From positions 434,001 through 498,000 of the forward strand of contig CAVRKA010000003.1 of the NCBI GenBank assembly GCA_963722175.1: DNA of 64,000 nt. The letters run 5' to 3'. Positions 8,079 to 17,082 of the stretch are shown one piece after another. The translations under genes were made by a program, and so were the position numbers. Every line of letters begins with the position of its first letter. The first letter of the stretch is position 1. The notes under the pieces are model-generated. The model did no database searches. It was given only the letters and a program-made list of their open reading frames with translations, and was not told the origin of the DNA. The DNA is from WHSW01 sp963722175 (lineage in GTDB: Bacteria > Actinomycetota > Thermoleophilia > Solirubrobacterales > 70-9).

Positions 8079-8102
8079 CCAACGCTATTGGCATATTGCC
8101 AA
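8079..8102 (-). promoter_or_regulatory. Palindromic operator upstream of TetR gene
   Basis: TTGGCATATTGCCAA (8088-8102) is a perfect palindrome. A second overlapping repeat, CCAACGCTATTGG (8078-8090), adjoins it. On the minus strand TTGGCA (8102-8097) could serve as a -35 box, with TACCCT about 18 bp on. Confidence 0.6.
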
Positions 8103-8120
8103 CAAGGCTCCGTCGCCTCC

Positions 8121-9449
8121 CTACTTCGGCGGCGGCACCTTGTAGGGCTTCAGGCGCGGGTACGAGCCCGGCTCATAGGGCTGGTTGTCGGCGGCGTCGC
8201 CGGGCTCCGGGTAGGCGTTGTGGCACACGCCGGTGGGCGAAGGCGGCGCATCGCCGTCCAGGCAGCTCGAGCCCGGCGCGAGGTCGGCGACCTCGTCCGG
8301 CACGAACATGATCGAGAAGCGCGCCCAGGCGCCGTCCGAGTCGCCGTGCGAGGTGATCCCCGCGAAGTTCGCGAAGAACGAGTCGATGCCCTTGACGCGG
8401 GGGGCGGTGTAACGGAGCAGGGGCACGAGGTTCCGAACCGACGCCTCGAGCCCCGGCACCGTCGGGCCCCCGAGGATCACCAGGCGGAGCACCTTGCGCA
8501 ACGACGGCAGGCCGGAGATGTCCTTGACGGTCTGGACCGTGTCGGAGGCCAGCGGCCCGATGTCGGCCAGCGCCGGGGCGAGCTCCGGCGCCGCGCGACG
8601 CAGCCTCTGAACCAGCGGTCGCGCCTCGCGCAGCAGCGGCTCGGCGGCGCGGAGGGCCTCCGTTCCGCCCGCGAGCACGCCGGGCAGCTCCGCCATCCCC
8701 TGCTCGAGCGAGGCCGTGTTGGACGCCAACGCGGCGAGCGCCGCGCGCCCGGAGGCAACGACCCGGCGCAGCGCCTGCTCGCGGTTGCCCAGCTCGCCGA
8801 CGACGGTGCTCGCGGATGACACGAACCCGGCGATCTCGTCCTCCTGGCCTCGCAGGGCCTCGGTGAGGTCCCGCACCTCGCCCACCGTGCGGGCGAGCTC
8901 GCCGACCGTGACGTTCAGCTCCGTTCCGGAGGTCTCCGACGCGGTCGCCCGCTCGAGCGTGTCGAGGATCGAGCTGACGTGGCGCCGGCCCGTCGCGTCG
9001 AGGAAGTCGAACGCCTCGTCGAAGTCGACGCTCGGCATGGCCCGGACCTCGTCGCCCGACCCGAGCTCCTGGGAGCGGGCGCTGCCCGGGTCGAGGTTGA
9101 CGTACGGATCGCCGAGCAGGGTCCGCTCGCCGATCGTCACGGTGGCGTCGTCGTGCACGGCGTCGAGCTGGTCGTCGACGGTGAACGTCACCGTCGCCTT
9201 CGAGGTCTCGTGGTCGAAGCTGACCTCGGTCACCTTCCCGACCTGGACGCCGCGGACGAGCACCGGCTGCTTGGTCGGCAGCGCCTCGGTGTCATCGAAC
9301 GTCGCGGTCAGGTGGTAGGGCTCGCCGGTGACCGTGCCGGTGAAGCTCGGTCCGTCGAACGCCTCGTTCAGCGCGATCAGCGTGATCGCGGCGAGCGCCG
9401 TGCAGACGAGCGCGAAGACCAGTCCGACCTTCGGGACGCGGTGATCCAT
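8121..9449 (-). CDS. Mce-family lipid-transport protein (sixth, MceF position)
   Basis: 442 residues from ATG 9449, sharing a base with the TGA of the preceding mce gene. One N-terminal helix (residues 8-28), then the Mce/MlaD barrel domain (about 40-120; LTATFDDTEALPTKQPVLVRGVQVGKV), a long alpha-helical region (150-340) and a proline-rich tail. In mycobacterial systems six Mce proteins form a hexameric tube that carries lipids from the surface to the YrbE permease. Last gene of the operon. Its C-terminus contains a Cys pair and the YPEPGD motif also found at the end of the third Mce protein. Confidence 0.9.
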   Translation of the reverse strand: MDHRVPKVGLVFALVCTALAAITLIALNEAFDGPSFTGTVTGEPYHLTATFDDTEALPTKQPVLVRGVQVGKVTEVSFDHETSKATVTFTVDDQLDAVHDDATVTIGERTLLGDPYVNLDPGSARSQELGSGDEVRAMPSVDFDEAFDFLDATGRRHVSSILDTLERATASETSGTELNVTVGELARTVGEVRDLTEALRGQEDEIAGFVSSASTVVGELGNREQALRRVVASGRAALAALASNTASLEQGMAELPGVLAGGTEALRAAEPLLREARPLVQRLRRAAPELAPALADIGPLASDTVQTVKDISGLPSLRKVLRLVILGGPTVPGLEASVRNLVPLLRYTAPRVKGIDSFFANFAGITSHGDSDGAWARFSIMFVPDEVADLAPGSSCLDGDAPPSPTGVCHNAYPEPGDAADNQPYEPGSYPRLKPYKVPPPK

Positions 9450-10834
9450 CAGCCAAGACCTCCGCCGCGGCTAACGAGGTGGTCCGGCAGCCCGGGGACC
9501 TGGAAGCGCATGAGGCACGCGGCGGGGTTGTCCTTGCAGGCGAGCTCGAGGGCCAGCGCCAGCTTGCGCTCGAGCTCCGACGGCCCGCCGTCGCCGCTGC
9601 GGGCGGCGGACTCCGGGAGGCCGAGGTTCTCGGGCTTGATGTCCTCGATCTCGAGGACGTCGACCTGGCCGTAGGTGCCGCCGTTGTCGTTGACCGAGTT
9701 CGCGCCGCTGAGCGTGTCGGCGAGCTGCGCGCCGCCGTTGCGGTAGTCGTCCATGATGTGCGCCAGGCGAACCAGGTCGACGGCCGTCGGGATCAGCCGC
9801 TTGGCCTTGGCGGTCAGGCCGCGGGTTCCCTGGAGCATCAGCTGCGTCGGCTCCGCGCCGCGCTTGGTCAGCCCGTCGAACTGGTCGACGAGCTGCATGG
9901 CCCGAGGCATCAGGCCGCTCAGCTTGGCGCTCGCCTCGCCGAGCCCGCCGGCGGACGGGACGAGCCGGTCAAGCGCCGGAACGAGGATCTCCGCGAGGTC
10001 CGCCCCCGCGTTGAGCGACCGGTCCGCCTCCTCGAGGACCGGACCGAGCAGGCGCGTCGCCTCAGCGAGCTCCCGCTCGCGGGCCGCGGTGACCGCGAGC
10101 GTGTCGCTGCCCGCCGCCACCGCGTTGCCCAGCTGGACCGACCGGTCGGCGAGCGTCCCCGTGACCTGGTCGAGGTCGTCGACCAGCCGCGTGAGCAGCT
10201 GCCGGCGCGTGGCGAGCGAGCGGGCGATCGGCCCCGCGTCGTCGGTGACGGCGGCGAGCCGGTCGAGCGCCCCGCGCATGTCGCCGGCGCGATCGCGGAG
10301 CCCGTGCTCGAGCTCGCCGATCAGGATCTGCGTGTAAGCGCGGGTGTCGGCGTCGAGCACCCCGGTCAGCTCGTCGATCGCGACGAACGCCGTCGTCCGC
10401 CCGGACGGGATCCGCGCGTCCTCGGGGAGGGGACCAGCGGACGGATCGCCCGGGTCGATGTTCACGATCAGGTTCTGGATCGCGCTGGCCGGGCGCAGCT
10501 CGGCGCTCGCGTTCGCGAACAGCTTGCCGCGGACGTCGGGTTCCATGCTCAGCGTGGCGATCGCCTGCCCGTCCTCGTAGCGAGTCCCGGTGACCCGGCC
10601 GACCAGCGCCCCGGCGACCGCTGCTCCCGGCTCGTCGACGCGGTCGAGCCCCTTCGCGTCGGTGAACTCCACCTCGACCGTGTACGGGGCGGTCGAGCCC
10701 GGGAGGCGGATCGACTTCTTGGTCAGCGTGTAGCCGACGAAGGCGAGCGCGGCGATGATCTGAAGGACGATCACCAGGCGCCCATACGGGATCTGCCCGG
10801 CCGTCCGGTGCGGATGGATGAACCGGCGGATCAC
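9449..10834 (-). CDS. Mce-family lipid-transport protein (fifth, MceE position)
   Basis: 461 residues from GTG 10834 (GTGA overlap with the stop of the fourth Mce protein). N-terminal helix at residues 20-38 (LVIVLQIIAALAFVGYTL), then the Mce domain (50-125; VEVEFTDAKGLDRVDEPGAAVAGALVGRVTG) and a long helical region with repeated Leu/Ala heptads. The C-terminus has a Cys pair (LACKDNPAACLMR). There is no lipobox, unlike the mycobacterial MceE lipoprotein, so the positional name is only a label. Forms the translocation tunnel with its five neighbours. Confidence 0.9.
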   Translation of the reverse strand: MIRRFIHPHRTAGQIPYGRLVIVLQIIAALAFVGYTLTKKSIRLPGSTAPYTVEVEFTDAKGLDRVDEPGAAVAGALVGRVTGTRYEDGQAIATLSMEPDVRGKLFANASAELRPASAIQNLIVNIDPGDPSAGPLPEDARIPSGRTTAFVAIDELTGVLDADTRAYTQILIGELEHGLRDRAGDMRGALDRLAAVTDDAGPIARSLATRRQLLTRLVDDLDQVTGTLADRSVQLGNAVAAGSDTLAVTAARERELAEATRLLGPVLEEADRSLNAGADLAEILVPALDRLVPSAGGLGEASAKLSGLMPRAMQLVDQFDGLTKRGAEPTQLMLQGTRGLTAKAKRLIPTAVDLVRLAHIMDDYRNGGAQLADTLSGANSVNDNGGTYGQVDVLEIEDIKPENLGLPESAARSGDGGPSELERKLALALELACKDNPAACLMRFQVPGLPDHLVSRGGGLG

Positions 10835-12138
10835 GTGCAGTACCCCTGGGCCTGGAGGATCTCGACGGCGTCCTCGGAGAGCTCGCCGATCAGATCGCAC
10901 GGCAGCACGCCCCCGAGTCCGGCACCACCTTCCGGATCGAAGTAGGACCCGAGGCGGATCATGTGCCCGGTCCCGAGTGGGCCCTGAGCAGCGGTCTGGA
11001 ACGGGCTGAGCGCCGAGTCCCCGGCGGCGAAGGCGGCCATGAGCTGGAGGTACGCGGGCAGCCCGAGCTTCGAGTCGCGATGCATTGCGGGCAGGACCCG
11101 TTCGCCCAGGATCGGCCCGGTGGGCCGCAGCGTGTCGAGGAGCTTCACCAGGGTGGGCGCGGCGCTGGTCGCGCGCCGCAGGACGGTGGCGATCCCGTGC
11201 ACGAGCGGCACCGCCCGGCGGATCGCCGGGGTCGCCGCGCGCAGCAGGGGCTGCAGCTGCTCGAGCGCGGGTGCCAGCTCGACCAGGGCCGGGCGCAGCT
11301 GGACCGCGAGCTCGCCGGTGCGGTCGATCAGCGCGGTGAGCACGGCGCCCCGGTCGCGCAGCGTCTCGAGCGAGCCCGGGAGAGCGGCCAGGGCCCGATC
11401 GAGCGGGCCCGCCGCGTCGACGTCGAGCGCGGCCAGGGTCCGGTTCGCGCGCGCGGCGAGCGGGGCAAGCGAGCTCTCCCGGTGCGCCAGCGCCGCGATG
11501 GTCACGGAGCTGCTGCGGAGCGCACGCCCGAGCTCGTCGCCGCTGGTGCCCTGCAGAGCCCGGGCGGTCGGGCCGATGTCGCGCGTCAGCTCCGGCGCCC
11601 GCTCGAGCGTCGCCTGCAGGTCGTCCGGCGCGTCGCCGGAGAGCGCCGCGGCGGTGGTCACCGCGAGCTCGCGGAGGCTGCGCCGGACGGGCGTCCGGAG
11701 GACGCGCAGAGCCTCGTCGAAGGACACGTACACCGTCGTCTGGTCCCGCGGGATGGTGTCGCCGTCGGAGATCAGCGGAGCGCTCGGGCTGCCGGGATGC
11801 AGGTCGACGAAGGCGCTGCCCTCGAACAGCGTGTGCGGGCGCAGCGCCACCTCCGCGTCGGAGTGGACCTCGATCTCCTCGTTGACGTCGAGCTCGACCA
11901 GCGCGTCGTCTCCGATCCGGACCACCTCGCCGATCTCGCCCTCGTTGACCCCGGCGACGCGGATGTCGCGGTCGATCGAGCCGAGCCCGTTGACGTTGTC
12001 GAATTCGGCCCAGATCGTCTGGCGGTCGGCGAACGGGTTCGGCTTCGTGACCGCGAGCACGATCCCGATCGCGGCCAGCGCGAGCATCCCGATCCCGATC
12101 AGGCGACGGTGTAGCCGCTGTTCGACGTTGCTCAGCAC
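10831..12138 (-). CDS. Mce-family lipid-transport protein (fourth, MceD position)
   Basis: 435 residues from GTG 12138, overlapping the preceding gene by 7 nt. N-terminal helix (residues 12-30; LIGIGMLALAAIGIVLAV), Mce domain (40-115; IWAEFDNVNGLGSIDRDIRVAGVNEGEIGEV), then helical region with many Leu/Ala/Arg heptads and a C-terminal segment ending QAQGYCT. Start supported by the tight overlap pattern of the whole operon. Confidence 0.9.
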   Translation of the reverse strand: MLSNVEQRLHRRLIGIGMLALAAIGIVLAVTKPNPFADRQTIWAEFDNVNGLGSIDRDIRVAGVNEGEIGEVVRIGDDALVELDVNEEIEVHSDAEVALRPHTLFEGSAFVDLHPGSPSAPLISDGDTIPRDQTTVYVSFDEALRVLRTPVRRSLRELAVTTAAALSGDAPDDLQATLERAPELTRDIGPTARALQGTSGDELGRALRSSSVTIAALAHRESSLAPLAARANRTLAALDVDAAGPLDRALAALPGSLETLRDRGAVLTALIDRTGELAVQLRPALVELAPALEQLQPLLRAATPAIRRAVPLVHGIATVLRRATSAAPTLVKLLDTLRPTGPILGERVLPAMHRDSKLGLPAYLQLMAAFAAGDSALSPFQTAAQGPLGTGHMIRLGSYFDPEGGAGLGGVLPCDLIGELSEDAVEILQAQGYCT

Positions 12139-13265
12139 GGCTCCGAGTGCTCCAGCGGTTCGCCCGGCTCCGGGTACGGGTCGCGGGCGTGGTGGCAGGT
12201 GAAGATCGGCGCGAAGCGGAGCGCCGGGTTGCCGGACGCGGTCTGGCCGACCGGGATCGAGTTGTCGGTCGCGGAGATGATCCCCTTGCCGGCGAGGCGG
12301 ATGTCGCGGGCGTACGGGGCGACGCCGTCGACCAGGCGGCGGAGCGGACCGAGCAGGGGCTTGATCGAGGCGACCGTCGGGCGCAGGTCGTGGAGGATCG
12401 GCGCAGCGGCCACGAGCACCGGGTCGATCGCCGCCGTCAGGCGCGCGGTCTCCGTGCGGATCTCGTCGCCGAGCGCGAGCACCTCGTTGACCTCCGGCAG
12501 CGCGGCGGCGAGCTCACGGGCCGCCGGCGTGAGCTCCCGGGCGGCGGCGGCCGAGTCGTCGAGCAGCGGGTCGGCGAGCGGTGCGGCGCTCAGCAACGCA
12601 TCCTCGAACGGGCGCAGGAGGTCGATCGCATCGCCGAGCTCGGCGTCCCGGCTGGCGACCGCGCGCGCGACCGAGCTCGCCTCGACGACGAGGCCACCGA
12701 TGTCGCTCGCGTCGTTGCCGCGCAATCCACCGAAGACCTGCGCCGAACCGCGGATGATGGTGGCGATCGCGCCCGGCTGGGACGTCAGCGCCTGGGTCTG
12801 GGAGGTCAGATCGGCGCTCGCCGCGCCGAGGTCCTCCAGGGTGGCGTTGACGTCCTCGCCCCGCCCGGCGAACCCGACCCCGCCGCTCGTGACCATGTCC
12901 TGAAGCGCCGCCCTGGCGCGCCGGTCGAACACCTGCACGACCTCGAGCAGGTCGACCCCGGAGCCGCTGCGGGCGAGGCGAATCGTGCCGCCCTCGGGCA
13001 TCGGGTCGCCGACGTTGCCGGGAAACAGCTCCAGGTACGTCAGGTAGACGATCGACCGGACCTTGACGTTCGCGCGCGCGTCCGTGCCGATCGGCGCGAA
13101 GTCCGGCCGCAGCTCGGCGGTCACCAGAACATGCCCGTCGTCGGGCTCGACGTCAGTGATCAACCCGGCCAGGCGCCCGGCGACCCGGACCGTGTCACCC
13201 GGCTTGAGGATCGGCGAGTTGGCCGCCACCTCGACCTTGACCTCGTAGCGGTCCTGCAGGGGCAC
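12132..13265 (-). CDS. Mce-family lipid-transport protein (third, MceC position), N-terminus out of frame
   Basis: The open frame from GTG 13265 gives 377 residues starting inside the expected protein (PLQDRYEVKVEV). The Mce domain (VAGRLAGLITDVEPDDGHVLVTAELRPDF), helical region and a C-terminal FTCHHARDPYPEPGEP motif are present, but the membrane helix is missing. The same frame upstream (13266-13412) encodes a normal Mce anchor (RRFEGRELLLGLIVAGVGALL) but has no ATG, GTG or TTG before the stop of the preceding gene. The only good start, ATG 13416 (ATGA overlap with mceB), is one base out of frame. Removing one G or C near 13389-13394 (CCCGGG) would restore a continuous 427-residue protein. 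Confidence 0.85.
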   Translation of the reverse strand: MPLQDRYEVKVEVAANSPILKPGDTVRVAGRLAGLITDVEPDDGHVLVTAELRPDFAPIGTDARANVKVRSIVYLTYLELFPGNVGDPMPEGGTIRLARSGSGVDLLEVVQVFDRRARAALQDMVTSGGVGFAGRGEDVNATLEDLGAASADLTSQTQALTSQPGAIATIIRGSAQVFGGLRGNDASDIGGLVVEASSVARAVASRDAELGDAIDLLRPFEDALLSAAPLADPLLDDSAAAARELTPAARELAAALPEVNEVLALGDEIRTETARLTAAIDPVLVAAAPILHDLRPTVASIKPLLGPLRRLVDGVAPYARDIRLAGKGIISATDNSIPVGQTASGNPALRFAPIFTCHHARDPYPEPGEPLEHSEPC

Positions 13266-13416
13266 CCCGTTGACCGAGGCCCAGGCGACCCAGGCCAGCA
13301 GCGCGCCGACCCCGGCGACGATCAGGCCGAGCAGCAGCTCGCGGCCCTCGAAGCGTCGCGTCGTCCGGCGGACGGTCCGGGTAAACGCGCCCGGGTGGTT
13401 TCGGCTTCGCGCTCAT
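13266..13416 (-). other. Displaced N-terminal coding segment of the third Mce gene (+1 frame break)
   Basis: ATG 13416 reads MSAKPKPPG and then, after a +1 shift at CCCGGG, AFTRTVRRTTRRFEGRELLL and the membrane helix leading into the frame annotated from 13265. This is either a sequence error, a true mutation or a recoding site. Confidence 0.7.
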
Positions 13417-14963
13417 GGTCCGCTGAGGAAGTCGAGGAGGTCCTCGGCTGCGCCGAGGTCGGGCCCCTGGCCCTGATCATGGTCGTGGTCGTCCCCGCCG
13501 ACGCCGGCCTGGCCGAGCGCCCCATCCAGGATCCCGTCGACCTGGTCGAGCGCGTCGCCCACCTCGTCGGTGACGGGGCCGAGCGGGTCGTCGGCGCCCC
13601 CACCCGCGGCGGGCGCGTCGCCGGGTCCGGAGACGTCGGTGGGATTCCCGGCGGCGGGCCCGCCACCGTCGTGGCCGCCGGAGCGGCCGTCGCCGCCGCT
13701 CCGCGCGCCGGCGATTGCGTCGTTGAGGCAGCCGGGCTCGATCGGCAGGCCGAAGCTCTCGCAGGTGAGCACGGTCTCGGCGCGCAGGAACCGGCGGTCC
13801 GGGTCGTAGTCGCCGTAGCCGGCCTGGGTCCCCTCCTCGACGCCGACCGCCCCGAGGCCGACGTCGTCCTTCGCCTTCGGGCCGTGCCCGTAGCCGTCGG
13901 CCGAGAACAGCGCCTTCTGGAGCTGGCGGTCGCCGAGCAGCGCATCGAGCACCGCGCCGGACGCCGCGGCGATGTCGAGGGGCGCGGTCAGGACCCGCGA
14001 CGGGGCCTCGCGCAGCGTCGGGAGGCTGGCGGTGAGCAGGTTGTCGACGAGGTGAAGGGTCGGCGCGACCGTGTCCATCGTCGCCTTCGCGTCGTCCAGG
14101 AACGGCCCGAGGCGCCGGAACGTGATCGCCAGGTCCGGGGCCGAGTCGGCGACGACCCGGGCGAGCGGCTCGGCCTCGTTGGCCAGGTTGCCGAGCTTCG
14201 CCAGGGTCTCGCGGGAGCGGGCCGCGGTCCGCGGCAGCCGCTCGATTGCCGCGTCGAGCGCGGTTCCGTGCTCCGCGGTCGTTTGCAGCGTGGTCGAGAG
14301 CGAGTCGACCAGGGAGCCGAGCTCCTGCCGGTGGGCCGCGGTCTGCCCGGTCACCGCCTCGGCGTCGACGATCAGGCTGCGCAGGGCCGCGTTCTGGGAG
14401 CGAACCTCGGCGAGCGCCTCGTCGGCCGCCTCGAGCCCCGGCCGCAGCTGGAGGATCGCCTCGTTGAGATCGGCGCCGCGTCGCTCGAGCCCCTTCCCGA
14501 GCTCGATCAGGATGAGCTTGAACCCCTGGCGGACCGGCTCGTTGAAGCTGTTGAGCAGGTCGTCGAAGCGCGGCGCGACGAGGGTCCGGCGCGTGCCGAT
14601 CACCTCGTCGCCGAGCGCCTCGTCCTCGTCGCCGGGCTCGAGGGCGACGTAGCTGTCGCCGGTGATGTCCTGCTGGCGGATCGCGGCGGTCGCATCGGCC
14701 CGGGGCGGAGCCGTCCCGTCGAACAGCTCCAGCGAGACCAGCGCGGTGCCCTGATCGGTGATCTCGATGTCGCCGACCGAACCCGCGATCGCGCCGTCGA
14801 CCCGGACGTGCATGCCCGGAAGCAGCGGGTAGACGTCGTCGAACTCGGCCTTCACCGACGTCCCGGACGCCCCCGGATGGGAGCTGATGTAGACGGCGGC
14901 GATCGTGCCGGCGAGCAGCACGGCGGTGGTGATCGCGACCAGGCGGGCCATCAGCTCGTTCAC
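13413..14963 (-). CDS. Mce-family lipid-transport protein (second, MceB position)
   Basis: 516 residues from GTG 14963 (GTGA overlap). N-terminal helix (residues 6-26; LVAITTAVLLAGTIAAVYI), Mce domain (36-110; VKAEFDDVYPLLPGMHVRVDGAIAGSVGDIEI), helical region to about 350, a Cys-containing segment (LTCESFGLPIEPGC) and a low-complexity Gly/Asp/His-rich tail of about 90 residues. The tail (GGDDHDHDQG) is unusual among Mce proteins and could bind metal. It is the longest Mce protein of this set. Confidence 0.9.
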   Translation of the reverse strand: MNELMARLVAITTAVLLAGTIAAVYISSHPGASGTSVKAEFDDVYPLLPGMHVRVDGAIAGSVGDIEITDQGTALVSLELFDGTAPPRADATAAIRQQDITGDSYVALEPGDEDEALGDEVIGTRRTLVAPRFDDLLNSFNEPVRQGFKLILIELGKGLERRGADLNEAILQLRPGLEAADEALAEVRSQNAALRSLIVDAEAVTGQTAAHRQELGSLVDSLSTTLQTTAEHGTALDAAIERLPRTAARSRETLAKLGNLANEAEPLARVVADSAPDLAITFRRLGPFLDDAKATMDTVAPTLHLVDNLLTASLPTLREAPSRVLTAPLDIAAASGAVLDALLGDRQLQKALFSADGYGHGPKAKDDVGLGAVGVEEGTQAGYGDYDPDRRFLRAETVLTCESFGLPIEPGCLNDAIAGARSGGDGRSGGHDGGGPAAGNPTDVSGPGDAPAAGGGADDPLGPVTDEVGDALDQVDGILDGALGQAGVGGDDHDHDQGQGPDLGAAEDLLDFLSGP

Positions 14964-16255
14964 GGGCTGAGCTCCTCCTCGTCGAGGTAGGTGCGCGGGG
15001 CCTTGCCGCCGCCGATGAAGGTCCGCCAGTAGCGCTTCCACGGCTCGCCCTCGGCGGTCCCCGGGTTGCGGTCGTACGGCCGGACCACCATCCCGGCCGC
15101 GTCGCTCGACGCGCCGATCTCGTTCGTATGGCGCGGTCGCTGGATCAGCAGCGACGAGACGCGGATCATGTTGCCGTTCACGTCGTAGCTCGACGCCGCG
15201 TCACCGAAGAGGGTGAAGAAGTTGACGACCTCCGGCCCGCGGGCGCGCAGGTGGTCGAGGATCGGCGTCAGCATGTCGAGCACCTTCGGCAGGCGTCCGG
15301 CGACCGGCAGCGCTGCGCCGATCACCGGCCGCAGCGCGCGGAGCTGCTCGCGCAGCGGCGCAGCGAGGCGTCTCGCTTCCTCGGTCAGCGGGCGCAGGGC
15401 ATCGAGCGCCGGACGCAGGACGCGCGCGGTCGGGGCGAGCTCGGCGACCACCGGCCCCGCGACGTGGACGAGCTCGCGCAGGTCCGGGGTGACAGCCCGC
15501 AGCCGATCCACGGTCTCGTGCGCGGAGGCCAGCCCCGGTCCGATCGCGTCGGCGGTCCGCGCGAGCTCGCTCTGACGAGCCGCGGCGGCGTCGAGGGTGG
15601 TGGCCAGGCGCTCCGCGGTCTGGCCGAGGTCCTCCGGGTCGCGGGCCAGCGCGGCGAGGACCGTGTGGCCCTGCGTCACCAGCTGCTCGAGGGCGCGCTG
15701 GTCGACGGTGACGTCCGCCAGCAGGTCCGCCGTCTCGCCGAGGGCGTCGCCGCTGCGGCGGACGGTGGCGCCGATGTCCGCGCCGCGCCCGAGCGTCGAG
15801 GCGTCCAGCTCGGCCAGGAGCCGGCCGACCTGGCGTCGCGTCGCGGGGTCGAGCGTCGAGACCGCGAGGTCGAGGTCGACGGGCTGGTCGGTCTGGCTGG
15901 GTCCGAGCGTCGCGCCGTCGGAGAGCTCCGGTCCGTCCCCCTGCGTGAGGTCGACGTAGCGGTTGATCACGCCGATGTTCGACGCCAGGCGGAGGTTGGC
16001 GAACGCGCCCTGGCGCAGCCGGAAGTCCGAGTCGATCTCCATGGTGACCTCGGGCAACCCGTCGTCGGTGAAGGAGATCTCCGTGACCTTCCCCACCTCC
16101 AGGCCGCCGGCCTTCACCTCCCCCCCGTCGATCAGCCCGCGCACGCCGTCGAAGACGGCGCGGACCTCGTACGTGCCCGCGGAGTTGAAGGTCACCAGGA
16201 TCACGGCGATCCCGGCGATCCCAAGCGCCACGAGCAGGGCGATCCGAGCCCTCAT
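14960..16255 (-). CDS. Mce-family lipid-transport protein (first, MceA position)
   Basis: 431 residues from ATG 16255 (ATGA overlap with the second permease). N-terminal helix (residues 4-24; IALLVALGIAGIAVILV), Mce domain (28-105; YEVRAVFDGVRGLIDGGEVKAGGLEVGKV), then a long amphipathic helical region and a conserved-looking C-terminus (NFFTLFGDAASSYDVNGN) of the Mce-helix type. Directly follows the permease genes, as mceA does in mycobacterial operons. Confidence 0.92.
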   Translation of the reverse strand: MRARIALLVALGIAGIAVILVTFNSAGTYEVRAVFDGVRGLIDGGEVKAGGLEVGKVTEISFTDDGLPEVTMEIDSDFRLRQGAFANLRLASNIGVINRYVDLTQGDGPELSDGATLGPSQTDQPVDLDLAVSTLDPATRRQVGRLLAELDASTLGRGADIGATVRRSGDALGETADLLADVTVDQRALEQLVTQGHTVLAALARDPEDLGQTAERLATTLDAAAARQSELARTADAIGPGLASAHETVDRLRAVTPDLRELVHVAGPVVAELAPTARVLRPALDALRPLTEEARRLAAPLREQLRALRPVIGAALPVAGRLPKVLDMLTPILDHLRARGPEVVNFFTLFGDAASSYDVNGNMIRVSSLLIQRPRHTNEIGASSDAAGMVVRPYDRNPGTAEGEPWKRYWRTFIGGGKAPRTYLDEEELSP

Positions 16256-17082
16256 GCGATCGGCAGGTTCGGGTCGAAGCCCCAGAACACGAACGTCATC
16301 AGCATGTTCAGGACCGTGACCACGATCAGGTTGGTCGCCATCGATCGCGCGGTCGCCACCCCGACCTCGACCGGGCCCCCCCGCACCCGGTAGCCGTAGT
16401 AGAGGGCGGTGATGATCACGGCGAACGACAACACCAGCCCCTTGATGACCGAGTAGACGATGTCGATCGGGTCCAGGGCCGTGTAGAAGGCGAACTCCCA
16501 CGTGCCCTGCGAGACGTCGCCGAAGCGGACGAACGAGGCGAGCCAGGCCGCGCCCTGCGCCGCGGCGAGCGCGACCAGGTAGGCGATCGGCAACATGAAC
16601 GCCGCGGCAAGCATCCGGGTCGAGACCAGGTAGGTCATCGACGGCACGCCCATGACCTCGAGCGCGTCGACCTCCTCGTTGACGCGCATCGCCCCGAGCT
16701 CCGCGACGATCCCGCCGCCGATCTTCGCGGCGACGATGAACCCGAAGATGAACGGGACGATCTCGCGCGTCGTGCAGAAGGCGCTGAAGATCGGCGCCGC
16801 GATTCCGGTCCCGAGGGCCCGCGAGATCGCCGAGCCCTCGAGCCCGCACGTAGCCCCTGCGAGGAACGAGATCCAGAGGATCACGAGCATGCTGCCGAGC
16901 GCGATCAGCGACGCCTGGCGGAGCGCCTCGCCGGCGTAGTCGCCGACCCGGCGCAGGCCCGCGAAGCCCTTCAGCGTGAAGTCCGCGTAGTCGCCCGCGG
17001 CGTCGACCACCGGGATGTGCTTCGGGCGCTCGATCGCCTCCTTGATCCCGGGACGCTGCGGTATCTTGGCCGGAGCGCTCAT
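16252..17082 (-). CDS. MlaE/YrbE-type ABC permease (YrbEB position)
   Basis: 276 residues from ATG 17082 (ATGA overlap with the first permease). MlaE-family signature regions are visible: GIAAPIFSAFCTTREIVPFIFGFIVAAKIGGGIVAELGAMRVNEEVDALEVMG, the cytoplasmic coupling region that contacts the ATPase, and five or six membrane helices. It has an N-terminal extension of about 45 residues. Forms the inner-membrane channel together with the neighbouring permease. The partner ATPase (MceG-like) is not in this window. Confidence 0.93.
   Translation of the reverse strand: MSAPAKIPQRPGIKEAIERPKHIPVVDAAGDYADFTLKGFAGLRRVGDYAGEALRQASLIALGSMLVILWISFLAGATCGLEGSAISRALGTGIAAPIFSAFCTTREIVPFIFGFIVAAKIGGGIVAELGAMRVNEEVDALEVMGVPSMTYLVSTRMLAAAFMLPIAYLVALAAAQGAAWLASFVRFGDVSQGTWEFAFYTALDPIDIVYSVIKGLVLSFAVIITALYYGYRVRGGPVEVGVATARSMATNLIVVTVLNMLMTFVFWGFDPNLPIA

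Noticed and set aside
7719..15000. Long open frames on the plus strand opposite the mce operon (for example 9479-10945, 12147-14990)
   Set aside because: They mirror the minus-strand mce genes, have Arg/Gln/Gly-rich nonsense composition and no start signals; an effect of high GC at third codon positions.
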